Assembly (NCBI RefSeq): GCF_003573695.1
Contig: NC_039359.1
Location: 154,930,210-154,994,209 of the forward strand
Direction of reading: 5' to 3'
Length of the DNA: 64,000 nucleotides
From: Papaver somniferum
Taxonomy: Eukaryota > Streptophyta > Magnoliopsida > Ranunculales > Papaveraceae
A program made the position numbers and the translations under genes. Position 1 is the stretch's first letter, and every line of letters begins with the position of its first letter. Below, piece by piece: positions 11,223 to 22,627 of the stretch. The notes below the pieces were generated by a model. That model saw nothing but the letters and a program-made list of their open reading frames with translations, made no database searches and was not told where the DNA came from.

Positions 11223-12305
11223 TCTTTGGTGCTTTGTCAATTGGTTTTAAGTTGTTTTTGATTTATTTTGTCTAGTAAATCTTCTTATGAGAATTTATCT
11301 CTTGTGTTTTTTGAAGAATAACTAAGGTTTGGAATAGACATTATTGTGAGTACACATATCTATGTCCAACGTTTCCATCTTCATGTTTTTCGATTTATTT
11401 ATTTAAATTCTAAGTTTTTTTTGGAAGATGATTTTTGCAATTTTAATCTTTATGATTTTATATATTGCAAATTGTTATGGGATATGTTGTTTACGTCCGT
11501 GAACCTGTGATTGTCCCATACTTGTTCAAAATTTATCTCTATTATATCGGTATGAAAGTATTAATAAAAGATAGAATGAACTTTTAACTTACAAAAGTTA
11601 AAGCCTTTTATGTCATTATTTGATGGAAGAAAGGATAAAACTTTTGTTTACAAGGAATATGTCTATTGTATGTCATTGTGCAAATAGTGATGGAAATATA
11701 ATGAATCCTTATATATTCCGCAGTATTGGTTGATCTCCAATCCACATTTTTGTGCACATACTATGTTGTTCCGTAGGTTCTCTTATGTCGAGCATGACCA
11801 ATTGAGTTGATCATTTTTGTGGTTGATTTAGATCTTTGGATACAAATTCATGTTTTCATGTGATTTGGTTATGTCCAAAGAAATCCTTATTTTCTTGTAA
11901 AAGCAAGGTCGCCTTTGTTGTTCTTTCGGGAATGAAATTTTTAAGGGAGAGTTCTTTTTGAACTTGTGCTTAATTGCCAAATCTTTGTGGGGAGTGCGGC
12001 TGTGGAATACTATAGGGGTTATCTTGTATCTTTATAAACTCCTTGATGAATGCATTTAGCTCCGGCTTTATGATTGCATCTAAATTAGTTGGTATGCTAT
12101 TCTCTTTTTGTCATGAAGTATCTCTATGAAAATTTCATGAGGATCCCACTAGTTTTCGTACCTTTGCCAATTTATATTGACAAAAAAAGGGGAGAATTAA
12201 TGTGTAGTTTCATACTACAAATACATATGGTTTACGGATCATTATGTAAGGGGGAGTGGTTTTCATGTTGAGATGAAGTATTGACTAGGGGGTGATACAT
12301 ATCAC
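11223..12305 (+). other. E3 3' untranslated interior
   Basis: No gene is seen in this 1.1-kb AT-rich stretch. It is conserved in order in E1 (54000-55240) and E2 (35600-36884), so it is a family feature and not random. It includes purine runs at about 12185 (AAAAAAAGGGGAGAATTAA), 12247 (TAAGGGGGAGTGG) and 12289 (TAGGGGGTGATA) that look like extra polypurine tracts. Confidence 0.55.
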
Positions 12306-12366
12306 CATAGTATTGTTGTCAAAGTTGTGATACAATTAAACTTTGATGATGTGTAATAATACTATG
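12306..12366. other. Conserved hairpin near the 3' LTR
   Basis: CATAGTATT (12306-12314) pairs with AATACTATG (12358-12366), and inside it TCAAAG (12319-12324) pairs with CTTTGA (12341-12346). The same folded block is present in reverse orientation in E2 (about 35820-35885) and E1 (about 54225-54290), each near the 3' LTR. Retention across copies suggests a role in the RNA, for example in packaging or strand transfer; that role is inference. Confidence 0.55.
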
Positions 12367-12596
12367 ACACTGTATAATGATGATTGAGAGCATTTGTTTT
12401 CTCATTGTTATCTCTACGGATCTTCAACAAATATGATGCTGAGTTGAACACGTTTAGGATCATGGAGTACTTGGAAGTGACGAAGTTTTCGAGTCGTGTT
12501 GAAGATGCCAAGGAGATCAAGCATTTGGATGAGAAGCTACAAATTTTTATTTATTTTGTAATCCATTTGTATTGATAGTTTTATCACTAAAATTGA

Positions 12597-12609
12597 CAAA
12601 GGGGGAGAT
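12597..12609 (+). other. E3 polypurine tract
   Basis: CAAAGGGGGAGAT directly precedes the 3' LTR start TGTTAGAG. The same tract precedes the 3' LTRs of E1 (53986-53998, reverse) and E2 (35584-35596, reverse). It is the plus-strand primer site expected for a copia element. Confidence 0.88.
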
Positions 12610-15600
12610 TGTTAGAGCATTTCTCGGTCGAACTCGCATGCGTTGCTATCTCAAGCATGTTTGTCAATGTTAGTGATCAAAACTATAAGTCTTGATTTCT
12701 AACCTATTTATAGATGTCTCGGACTAGGACATAGATTGTGTAGTTGAGCTTAGTTTTCACGGCGTTCATCATTTGAAGACGAAGAACTACTAAGGGGAGC
12801 TTGTGGAACTTCATCGACAAAAGTTATGTGGAGACTTGAACTCGTATATCACTTGGAAAGTCTATTTCTACTCTATCTCCTATATTGAGACATATGTCGT
12901 ATTACGATATAGTTTTCTATATACACATTTGAGATTTTGAGCTGAGCTTAACTCGCTTACATATTTATCGAAATATGTGTTGGCAATCTTTTGCTTCATC
13001 TCATATCATGTGAAAATTTCCGAGTAACATCTTACATGGTTTGTGTGATACAATCATTTGGTGTTGTCTTGGAATGTTTCGTAATGATTATTTCAATAAC
13101 TTGAAAATTGCTTAGATGCTAATAGTGTGTGAAAAACGGCTATTGTCATCCTCTAAGAAAGTTTCAATGATTGAAATAAGAGTTTAGAAAACTTAACTAT
13201 TATTGGATATGTCATGTTGTGCACTCTTGCACATATGTAATCCATGTCCGGGAACCATAGTATGCGCACCCGTTTGCGTACCTGTTGGTTTGAGAAATCC
13301 GGGAATCTAAGTATGCGTACCCTCTTGCGTACTGGCATACAGGTTCATGTCCGAAAATTTCTGCTAGGATTTGCGTACTGGCGTAACTCAATCTTAGTTC
13401 GGGTATTTGAAGTATGCGTACCCGTTTGTATACTTGAAGGTTAATGTTCTAAAATCGGTTATGAACATGAATATAAACATCTTTCTTTATAATAAAAGAC
13501 CCAAAAATGCCTCATGTCATCGCTATATTCATTCTGCATTGTGGTTGAGACACATCATCGTACCTTCCAGCGCATCGTCTCCGTCATCACTAACTCAGCA
13601 TGGTCAATTTTTAGACACAACACAAGCATATGTCTCTTCAGTGTTTGATATTTCCAAATATTTTGCACCCTTTGAAGCATTTAAAGGTTTTACATCTCTG
13701 AAATAAAAAGGTCATGCCAAAGAGACAACTTTTCAAACAGAAACCAGTGTACATCCTTTAGATGTGTCTTTTCACACAAGTCATGACTATTACAAACTAT
13801 TATAATCCAGTCTGACTACAATATGTTTATGGTTTAAGTCTTTTACAAAAAATAAAATCTGCGGCAAATTGGAGAAAATGTCGTAATATAGATTGTAAAA
13901 GAGCGAAGAGGTTTATCCGAGAAAGAAAGAAGATGAAGAAATTTGTAATACTTGATAAAAGATGAAGCACATGAAATCGAGAAGCTAAAAATTGTGAAGA
14001 TTAAATTGTGAATGACTTAAAAATCCATCATAAAAATTAAGATGTCCGTGTTAAAGAAAAACATCTTTCATAACATGAATTGTTTCTGTATATTCACAAA
14101 GCCATCAAGAAAGTAACAGAGTGCGGATAAAGATGAAAAGAGAGAGATATGGATATTTACTCAGGTGTGTCGATTGTGAAAAAATTCGAAAACTAAACCG
14201 TATATAAACATGAATCTTACTTGAAAATATCAAAATAAATTGAAGTGTCAATGTGGAGTTAGAAATGAAATAAATGGTGAAAAGAGAAAAAACATAGAAC
14301 TATGGATATGAATTGTTGATGCACCGAATTCGTGTCGTCACGTTTGCCGGTATTTGAAGTTCGAGGCCACTATTAACATTGGTTATTGGTTTGGGGAAGT
14401 AAGACAACACTTTTAAAAGGATCATTTAGGAGTTTCAAACAGAAAAAATTAAAAAATCCTGAAGATATGCAAGATATCTAATATTCCAAGTTTATGGGAG
14501 TTTTTTTTTTTCTTTTTGAAAGAAGTTTTTTGGAGTTATGAGTTCTATTCATTTGTTCGTCAAATTACACTTTTTCAGTATATATGGTTGGAGTTAGAAT
14601 GATTATGTCTATTTTTAACATGAACTCTCTACGATATGCATTGATATAAAATGTGACGAATCCATTTTATGCAAACTGGGATCACTACTATTTCTTAATC
14701 TAATGTTCCCGGCCATGGTTCCATAATGAGGGTTTAAGATGCGCACAAGAAAAGTTAACATGGGACGCTATTTTTAGTTTTCCACATATCATCCCAAGTT
14801 CGAACTATGTGAGACACTACTTTTAGTTTTCCACGTATCATTCCAAATTCAAACTATGTGATCCAATAATGCTCTGGCTTTATATAGGACATTATTGCCG
14901 ATTTCCAGGATTTTGTATTATGAATATTGGGATTTTTTCCGGTGTGTATGCACCGGGTTAGAGGCTTGTTTATATAATAAGGAATGAAATCTTTGCAAAC
15001 CATATCTATAATGTTCATGATTGATTCAAGTGAATCAAACCGATTTTCCTCCAATTGTGATTCTTGTATAATTCTATGAGAATATAGCAATTGAACAACT
15101 CTTTAACTGGTTTAATTTGAGTCGTTTGAACTAGTTATGGTTAAGATGAATAAGGTTGATATGAGAGTAATCATATGGCTAACCTCGGTTAACTATTTGT
15201 GAACCAACATGGTGTACACGTTTAGGTACGGTTACATAAACCTATATGAGGGTACATTCCATTTGTGTGTAACAAGCTAAGTTCAATCTAACGGTTGAAA
15301 GATATTAGCTTGGTCAAATCAGTTTTTCATCTAACGGTGAATATTGAATGCTTTGTTACCAAGGTAACTTGGATTGCAAACCCTGATTTGAAAACTATAT
15401 AAAGGAGAACTCTAGCAACTGGGAAACCTAATCCCCACACCTCATGTGTGTTACTAGTTTCATAAACTAGAGTTGATTCTCCTTTAACCTTAGGTTTCTA
15501 TCGAGACCATGTAGGTTAACGACTTCAAAGACTTCATTGGGACTGTGAAGCCAGACCCAACTATTTTCTTTCTAGTTGCGTGTTCTGATCTTGCCCGATT

Positions 15601-16540
15601 CTATCGTATTCAGTACAATCGAAATAATTGACTCGAGATTAATTTCTCTGATAGGCAAGATAAAAGTAATCACAAACATCTTCGTCTCATCGTTTGTGAT
15701 TCCACAATATCTTGTTTTGCTAGTTGATTAAGATTATTGTGAGGTGATTGATAATACTAGGTTGTTCTTTGGGAATATAAGTCCAGTTTATCAATTGGTT
15801 CCTGTTCACCTTGATTTATCAAAAGATGGAACAAAAACTCTTGGGTATTTCTGTGGGATACAGATTTATTCAATCCATAGACTTTTCTGTGTGAGACAGA
15901 TTTGTTTATCAAGTATTCTACTTTGGGTCGTAGCAACTCTTGATTGTGGGTGAGATCAACTAAGGGAATCAAGCGCGTAGTATCCTGCTGGGATCAGAGA
16001 CGTAAGGAACGCAACTGTACCTTGAATCAGTGTGAGATTGATTAGGGTTCAACTACAGTCCAGTCCAAAGTTAATTGGTAGTAGGCTAGAGTCTGTAGCG
16101 GCTTAATACAGTGTGGTGTTCAATCTGTACTAGGTCCCGGGGTTTTTCTGCATTGGTGGTTTCCTCGTTAACAAAACTTTTGGTGTCTGTGTTATTTCTT
16201 TTCCGCATTATATTTTTTTATATAATTGAAATATCACAGGTTGTGCGTTAAGTTCAATCAATTAGAATATCCGACCTTGGGTTGTGGATTTAAATTGATT
16301 GACACTTGAACATTGGTGATTGGTACCGTTCAAGTTACTCCTCTTATATTCAATCGATCACAGATTTCTATTTGCTGATTGGGGATTAAATTAAGAGTTA
16401 GAGATATTAAATTCTTTGATATACTTTTCTCTATATTGAGTCTAAATGTCTAGTTGATTCTCTAGAAAGTATATTGGAGTAAGTCCTCACAGATCGCCAA
16501 ACGAATTGTTGGGTGTGGTTGTTAGACCCCCGCATTTTCA
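12610..16540 (+). repeat. E3 3' LTR, interrupted by a Helitron
   Basis: It spans 3931 bp because of the Helitron at 13480-14968; without it the LTR is 2442 bp, matching the 5' LTR. It starts TGTTAGAGCATTTC and ends GCATTTTCA. Immediately after it, at 16541, a reverse-oriented LTR of the same family begins in mid-sequence. Confidence 0.88.
13480..14968 (+). mobile_element. Non-autonomous Helitron (1489 bp)
   Basis: The left end is TCTTTCTTTATAATAAAAG, typical of plant Helitron 5' ends (TC then AT-rich). Near the right end the stem CCGGTG...CACCGG (14939-14954) is followed by GTTAGAGG and CTTG, a one-base variant of the usual CTRR end. The insertion lies between A and T with no duplication. 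The E3 5' LTR at 7500 gives the unfilled site: removing 13480-14968 restores ACA|TTTATATAATAAGG exactly. No Rep/helicase is encoded. A 49-bp tandem duplication (TTTTAGTTTTCCAC at 14772 and 14821) is inside. No captured gene was recognised. Confidence 0.85.
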
Positions 16541-18780
16541 AATTGGATTATCTAATTGATTGAACTATGCACAACCTATGATATTTCAATTATATAAACA
16601 AATATAATACGAAAAAGAAATAACACAGACACCGGTAATTTTGTTAACGAGGAAACCGCAAATGCAGAAAAACCCTGGTACCTAATCCAGATTTGAACAC
16701 CACATTGTACTAAGCCGCTACAGACACTAGCCTACTCCAAGTTAACTTCGGACTGGAATGTAGTTAAGCCCTAACCAATCTCACATTGATCAAGGTACAA
16801 TCGCGTTCCTTACGCCTCTGAATCCCAGCAGGACTCTACGCACTTGATTCCCTTAGTTGATCTCGCCCAGAACTAAGAGTTGCTACGACCCAAAGTCGAA
16901 GACTTGATAAACCAATATGTCTCCCGAAGAAAAGTCTATTGAATAGATAATTCTGTCTCCCACAGAAATACCTATGAGTTTTATTCCATCTTTTGATAAA
17001 TCAAGGTGAACAAGAACCAATTGATACACCAGTCTTATATTCCCGAATAACATCCTAGTAATATCAATCACCTCACAATAATCTTAATCGTATGGTAGCG
17101 AAACAAGATATTGTGGAATCACAAACGATGAGACGAAGATGTTTGTGACTAATTTTTATCTTGCCTATCGGAGATTAAATCTCGAGTAAATCTTAGAGAA
17201 GATAGTACTCAATACGATAGAATATAGAAAGATCGGAACATGCAACTACAGAGAAAATAGTTGGGTCTGGCTTCACAATCCCAATGAAGTCTTCAAGTCG
17301 TTAACCTGCAGGGTTTTGGAAAAAACCTAAGGTTAAAGGAGAATCGACTCTAGTCGCAACTAGTATCACACATGAGGTATGGGGATTAGGTTTCCAAATT
17401 GCTAGAGTTCTCCCTTATATAGTCTTCAAATCTGGGTTTGCAATCAATGTTACCTTGGTAACAAAGCATTCAATATTCACCGTTAGATAAAAACCTGATT
17501 AGACTCAAGCTAATATCTTTCAACCGTTAGATCGAACTTAGCTTGTTACACATAAATGAAAAGTGACTTCATTTAGATATGAGTAACCGTACCTAAACGT
17601 GTATACCTTGTTGGCTTGACAATAGTTAACCGGAGTTAGCCATATGAACACTTTCATATCAACCTTATTCATCTTAACCATAACTAGTTCAAATGACTCA
17701 AATGAAACTAGTTATAGAGTTGTTCAATTGTTTATATTCTCATAGAAGTATACACGATACAATTGAAGAAAAATTGATTTTGATTCACTTGAATCAATTC
17801 ATGAACATTATAGCCACGGTTTGCAAAAGATTGCATTCCTTAATATATAAATGCATTAGTTCATGAACAAACCGATTTTAGAACATAACCTACTCAAGTA
17901 TGCAAACGGGTATGCATACCTAAGTGGTCGGACTTAGTTTGGGTTCGACAGTATGCGAACGGGTATGCATACCTCCAAACTCAGTTGAATTTTCAGACAT
18001 GAACTTTACGCTAGTACGCATACGGGTATGCATACTAAGTTCCTGAACTTTCATTAAACCAACCAGTACGCATACGTGTATGCATATATGGTTCCCGCAT
18101 TTGGAATAACATGCAACAGTTAGCATACAAGTACGCATATTGTGCTATATCCAATCATGGTTAACTGTTCTAAACTCTCATTTCAATCATTGAAACATTC
18201 TTAGAAGACGACAATAGCTGTCTCACACAAACTATTAGCTTCAAAGCAATTTTCAAGTGATTGAATGATCAATACGAAACATTCCAAGTCTACATCAAAT
18301 GACTGTCTCACACAAATTATGTAATTTGTTACCAGTGATTTTCACATGATCATCTTTTGACTTTCCTCAAGAATTAATATAAGATGAACTTGGTTAAAGA
18401 GAAAGCTTACTAACACATATTTCGAGAAATATGTAAGCGAGTTAAACTCAGCTCGAAATATCAAATGTGTATAATCGAAGTCTATATAGCTATACGACTT
18501 TTGTCTCAAATAGGAGATAAAGTAGATATACTTTTGAGTGATAGATGAGTTCAAGTCTCCACATACCTTTTGTTGATGAAGTTCCACAAGCTCCCCTTAG
18601 TAGTTCTTCGTGTTCAATCGATGAACGTCGTGAATTCTAATGCTCAACTACACTTATTATCCTAATCCGACACTTAGCTATAAGTAGACTAGAAATCAAG
18701 ACTTATAGTTTTGGAAACTAAACTTGACAACAAGCTTGAGATAGCAAAGCTTGCTAGTTTGACCGAGCAGTGCTCTAACA
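16541..18780 (-). repeat. Truncated reverse LTR of the E family (copy C)
   Basis: On the reverse strand it starts TGTTAGAGCACTGCTCGG (at 18780) and runs to 16541, where it stops about 230 bases short of the normal LTR end. It abuts the 3' end of the E3 3' LTR, so the two form a tail-to-tail inverted pair. No primer site or interior is attached. No gene. Confidence 0.85.
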
Positions 18781-21309
18781 TGTATCCAAGAATCAATCAA
18801 GTTGTATCCAACAAACAAGGATGGATATATTTATTTTGACTGATTAACGTACAACCTATGATATTTTAGTTATAAAGATAAACAGTATAATGTGGAAAAA
18901 ACATCAACACAGACACCATAAATTTTGTTAACGAGGAAACCGAAAATGCAGAAAAACCTCGGGACCTAGTCCAGACTTGAACACCAAATTGTATTAAGCC
19001 GCTAGAGACACTAGCCTACTATCAAAACTTCAGACTGGAATGTAGTTGAGACCGTATTAAACCGTCACTGCAATTCAGTTACAGTCGTGCTCCTCACGCC
19101 TCTTGAATCTTAGAAGGACTCTGCGCAATTGATTTCCTTAGCTGACGTCCTTTACAGCCTAAGAGTTTCTTCAACTTAATTAAGTACATTAAACCAATAT
19201 GACTCCCATAGATAAGCCTATATGTGATTTCCATTTCGATAGAAGATAAAGGTGAGGTAGGAAATCGATAGCAATAGACAAAGTCTAGCTAACTTCAAAA
19301 TCCGGTCTTATGACTCCCGAAGAGCAGCCTAGATTATTATTCACCTCATAAATCTAAACTTGTGGAATCACAAAGTCTGAGATGAAGAAACTTTGTGATT
19401 TATATTTATCTTTTTTGAGTGAGCAACTCAACAATCAAAACAAGATCAGGATACTCAAATTATCAAGATAAACATAGTCGGACCTGGCTTCACGAATCCC
19501 TAGGTGAAGTCTTTTTAGTTGCTAAACCCTAAAAGGGTTTTAAGGAAAGGACGACTCTAGTTTACAACTAGGACACACAAGAATAGTGTCATGGATTCAA
19601 AGATCCCAGTTGTTTGAGGTTCTCCTTTTATAGACTTTCAAGATAAATTAAGGTTGGTTTAGATTTAAGCTAGGGTAGCTTTGGAATCAAGCAATCAATA
19701 ATCACTGTTATATGAAAAACTTGACTTGATATTTACATAACACAATATACGCTCTGGTTAGGATGAACCGTAACCGAACTGTGTATAATGCTTGGTTGAT
19801 AAATGGTTAGCCTTAATTAGTCAATTGAACATGTAGGATCAGAATCTCGCAACAATTATGTCTCAGCGAAATTATCAATGGTACAACACAATAGCATCGC
19901 AGAACAGTTTTAGAAATGATAGAATAAATGACGTCATTTAAAGTCATGAGAAAGATGTGACAGTCTTGCGAAAATTAGAGAGCTTGCGAAATTAACATTT
20001 GTAAGGTTGCGAGAATATCGCAAACTATATCCGAAAATAAAGGACAGATTAGCTGTCATCCACTAGGTATTTCCCTATAAATAGTCATTCGAGTTGTAAA
20101 GAGAGGGAGAGATCTTTTTTGAGTAAGAAACAAGTAAATAGGACAGAGAAAGTTCAGAGCAGAGATTATTCTTGACTTCTTTATATTTCTTGTAAGAACA
20201 TTCAAAAATTAATCAATAAAATTAAGAGTGGAAACCTAAAAATGAGCTGATCATCCATGAAATCATATGAGTGGTGTAGTGTAGGATTTCCTGCAACTAC
20301 AGAACAATAAGTTTAACCATATTCATATAACACTTTAATACTTTTCTTGAATCACACATATGATAAAAAATGTCTAGATAGTCTTTTTAAAGAGTTACTC
20401 AAACGCCGATTATCTCATAGAAATAATTATGATGCATTTCAAAATATTCAACAGGGTAAGTACGTGTACCGGGTACGTGTACTACATCCGTTCGTGAATA
20501 TTCTTGTCATACTACGTGTACCGGATATGTGTACCCATAAAAAAAATCAGGAACTCTCAGATCTTTTATGGTATGTGTACTGGGTATGCGTACCTTATTT
20601 GGTTTTGAAACCAACACATCTTTTCCAGTTTACATACTAGGTATGAGTACCTTTCCTAGTTCACGAGTTCACATACTTTTATGGTATGGATACCGGGTAC
20701 ACGTACTAAAAAGTCGATGTCGAACAATAGCTACGCCGATACGTGTACTGGGTACATAGACTGCGGCTCCGGACCTATAACAGTTCTCCCGGTATGTGAA
20801 CTTGTATGCATACTGTCCTGTATCCAGATTTACAATAGTTTTATATCTCTTTAATAATCGATTCAAAACACTCCCGAATAACATCAATGACACATATCAA
20901 TGTTCTAGACTATTTTCAAATGATTAAATCTTGAGTCATAATTAGGTCACAGGCTATAAATTGCTTTTCACCAAATTCATCAATTATGAGAGAATGTTCT
21001 TAAGCTTAGCATATTTCAAGAGTGATATTCAAGATAAACTTGACTCCAAATATTTGTTATGCATGTACTGGCTAATTTAGTCATGCGACAATGTCTCAAA
21101 GATAGAAATGTGTAAACTTGAGATATATGTGGTTCAATCTTCACTTACCTTTGTTGAAGAAGTTTTACAGAGCTCATGCTGATATTCACCTTCAAACAAT
21201 AGAACACAGTGATATCTGATTCTGAACTATACACTTACGTCATAATCTGAGACTAACTAAATATAAACTAGAAATCAAGATATAGTTTCGACCGAGCAAT
21301 GCTCTAACA
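18781..21309 (-). repeat. Divergent truncated reverse LTR of the E family (copy D), with a solo LTR inside
   Basis: The right end reads TGCTCTAACA (21300-21309), the reverse of the family LTR start. The left end begins in mid-LTR (TATCCAAGAATCAATCAA), so the other terminus is missing. It is more diverged from the other copies than they are from each other. Its motif array at 20459-20760 uses a variant unit (TACGTGTACCGGGTACGTGT). It carries the solo LTR at 19832-20301. Confidence 0.8.
19832..20301 (+). mobile_element. Solo LTR of the T1 family
   Basis: A 470-bp TGTAGGATCAG...CTGCAACTACA segment closely matches the T1 LTR at 2289-2752. It is flanked by the 5-bp duplication GAACA (19827-19831 and 20302-20306), showing insertion followed by LTR-LTR recombination. 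A TATAAATA box lies near 20077. Confidence 0.92.
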
Positions 21310-21809
21310 AAATCTGCATCCGTTTTTGGCATGTTGGTTACAAATGAGATGAAATCTAGCGGATCATGGTTTGGTATGGTCCGGTCTTCTCCATATCCTC
21401 ATTCAGTCTAACGTTTTTCAATTTTGACATATGCATAGGATTCAACATCTGAAGGATTGGATGCGAATGATTTGATGGACTTCTTCAACAATTAAATTTT
21501 AAGATATACAAGACAACACTAACAAAAATGACTTAAGATCTCACCATCATTTTCTATGATTTCTAATATTAACTTAAATACACACAACTTTGACAAATGT
21601 TACCTTTACTCACTCGTCCAATACTAAGACAAATTTATATGAATATTTGGTTTCTCAACTTGAGAAATCCAAAACAGAAAAACATATATTTACAACAATT
21701 CTTGGGTTACAAGTATTGACATAAATAAAAATAGATGAAACAAGGAAAGACTCAATTCAACAGGAAACAAAACCAAAATAGTTTAATTATGTTTCCTTTC
21801 CTCTAACAT
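21310..21809 (-). repeat. Probable 3' LTR of copia element CopA
   Basis: On the reverse strand a purine run AAGGGGAAA (about 21810-21820) is followed by TGTTAGAGGAAAGGAAAC, the form of a polypurine tract and LTR start. The stretch from there to 21310 is AT-rich and gene-free. I could not fix its outer end, and the E-family LTR D adjoins it on the left. Confidence 0.5.
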
Positions 21810-22627
21810 TTCCCCTTGATGTAAGCGGGTGGTCAGAGACAGTAAGCTTAGCGAGAAGAAAAGAAAAACACTTCTTTGGTGGACGCTTATTAAAGACATT
21901 AGCAATTTGGTCTCAAGACCACACAAATCAGACATTCAACTATCCACGTTGAACTCGTTCTTGGACAAAATGGTAATTGATCTCTATATATTTAGTTCGA
22001 CCATGAAATACAATGTTCATAGTGAGATAAGTTGCACCGAGATTATCATACCATAAAATAGGTGGAGTGCATATTGGAGCCTATAGTTCTTTCAGCAAGG
22101 ATTCAATCCACATTAGTTCGAAAGTGGCAATTGTAAGGCCTCTATATTCAGCTTTGGTACTTGGTTTCAGAATATTTTTGTGCTTCTTAGAACTCTAGGA
22201 TACGATATTAGATCCCAATAAAACACAATAGTTACTCGTAGATCGTCTATCAATTTGATCCCCAACCCAGTCGATATTGGTATATGCTTGAAAATCTTGA
22301 ATGTAGGTTAACGACTAAAAGTAATTCCGTATGAGGAAGTACCTTGTAGATAACGCATAATTCGTTTGAAAAAAGTAAATATTTGCTTGTACGATTTTAC
22401 ATATATTGGAAAACCCTTTTGAATCGCAAGATTGGAGTGTGCGATTAGTAAATATTGTAATCCACCAATTAGACTGCGATAGACAGTTTGGTTGGATAAA
22501 GGAGTTCCACCTACCGGATTCAATTCAGTAGAAGTTGTAAATGGGGTATTTACAGATTTTGCACCATGCATATTAGCACGCTCTAGCAAGTCTTCAATGT
22601 AGCTCGTTGAGATAGAAATAATCGAGT
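21810..22627 (-). pseudogene. CopA: copia RT end and RNase H fragment
   Basis: The minus strand from 22627 encodes, in order, SYIEDLLERANM, a YRSLIGGLQYL motif, MRYLQGTSSYGITF and then, after frame breaks, the RNase H hallmark string DWVGDQIDRRSTSNYCVLLG followed by SSKKHKN and STKAEYRGL. These are the C-terminal motifs of Ty1/copia polyproteins. A Trp codon before SSKK is now TAG, and at least one frameshift separates the blocks. The upstream half of the same gene is at 61794-62240; E1 was inserted between them at a 5-bp site. Confidence 0.87.

Larger units (their letters stand above)
6602..16540 (+). mobile_element. E3, non-autonomous Ty1/copia (SIRE/Maximus-like) LTR retrotransposon
   Basis: Two LTRs (6602-9072 and 12610-16540) in the same orientation start TGTTAGAGCA and end GCATTTTCA. 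An initiator-Met tRNA primer site follows the first and a polypurine tract precedes the second. Without its Helitron the element is about 8.45 kb, like E1 and E2 of the same family. The interior has no integrase, protease or reverse transcriptase; its main ORF is a plant transposon-protein domain. The 5' flank ends GTTGC but the sequence after 16540 is AATTG, so no target-site duplication is seen; the right side was probably rearranged. Confidence 0.88.

Noticed and set aside
6597..16545. Target-site duplication for E3
   Set aside because: GTTGC precedes 6602 but AATTG follows 16540. The 3' flank is rearranged, so no duplication can be claimed.
21821..22056. 75-codon plus-strand frame
   Set aside because: It is opposite the RNase H end of CopA, whose minus-strand reading gives the clear copia motifs.
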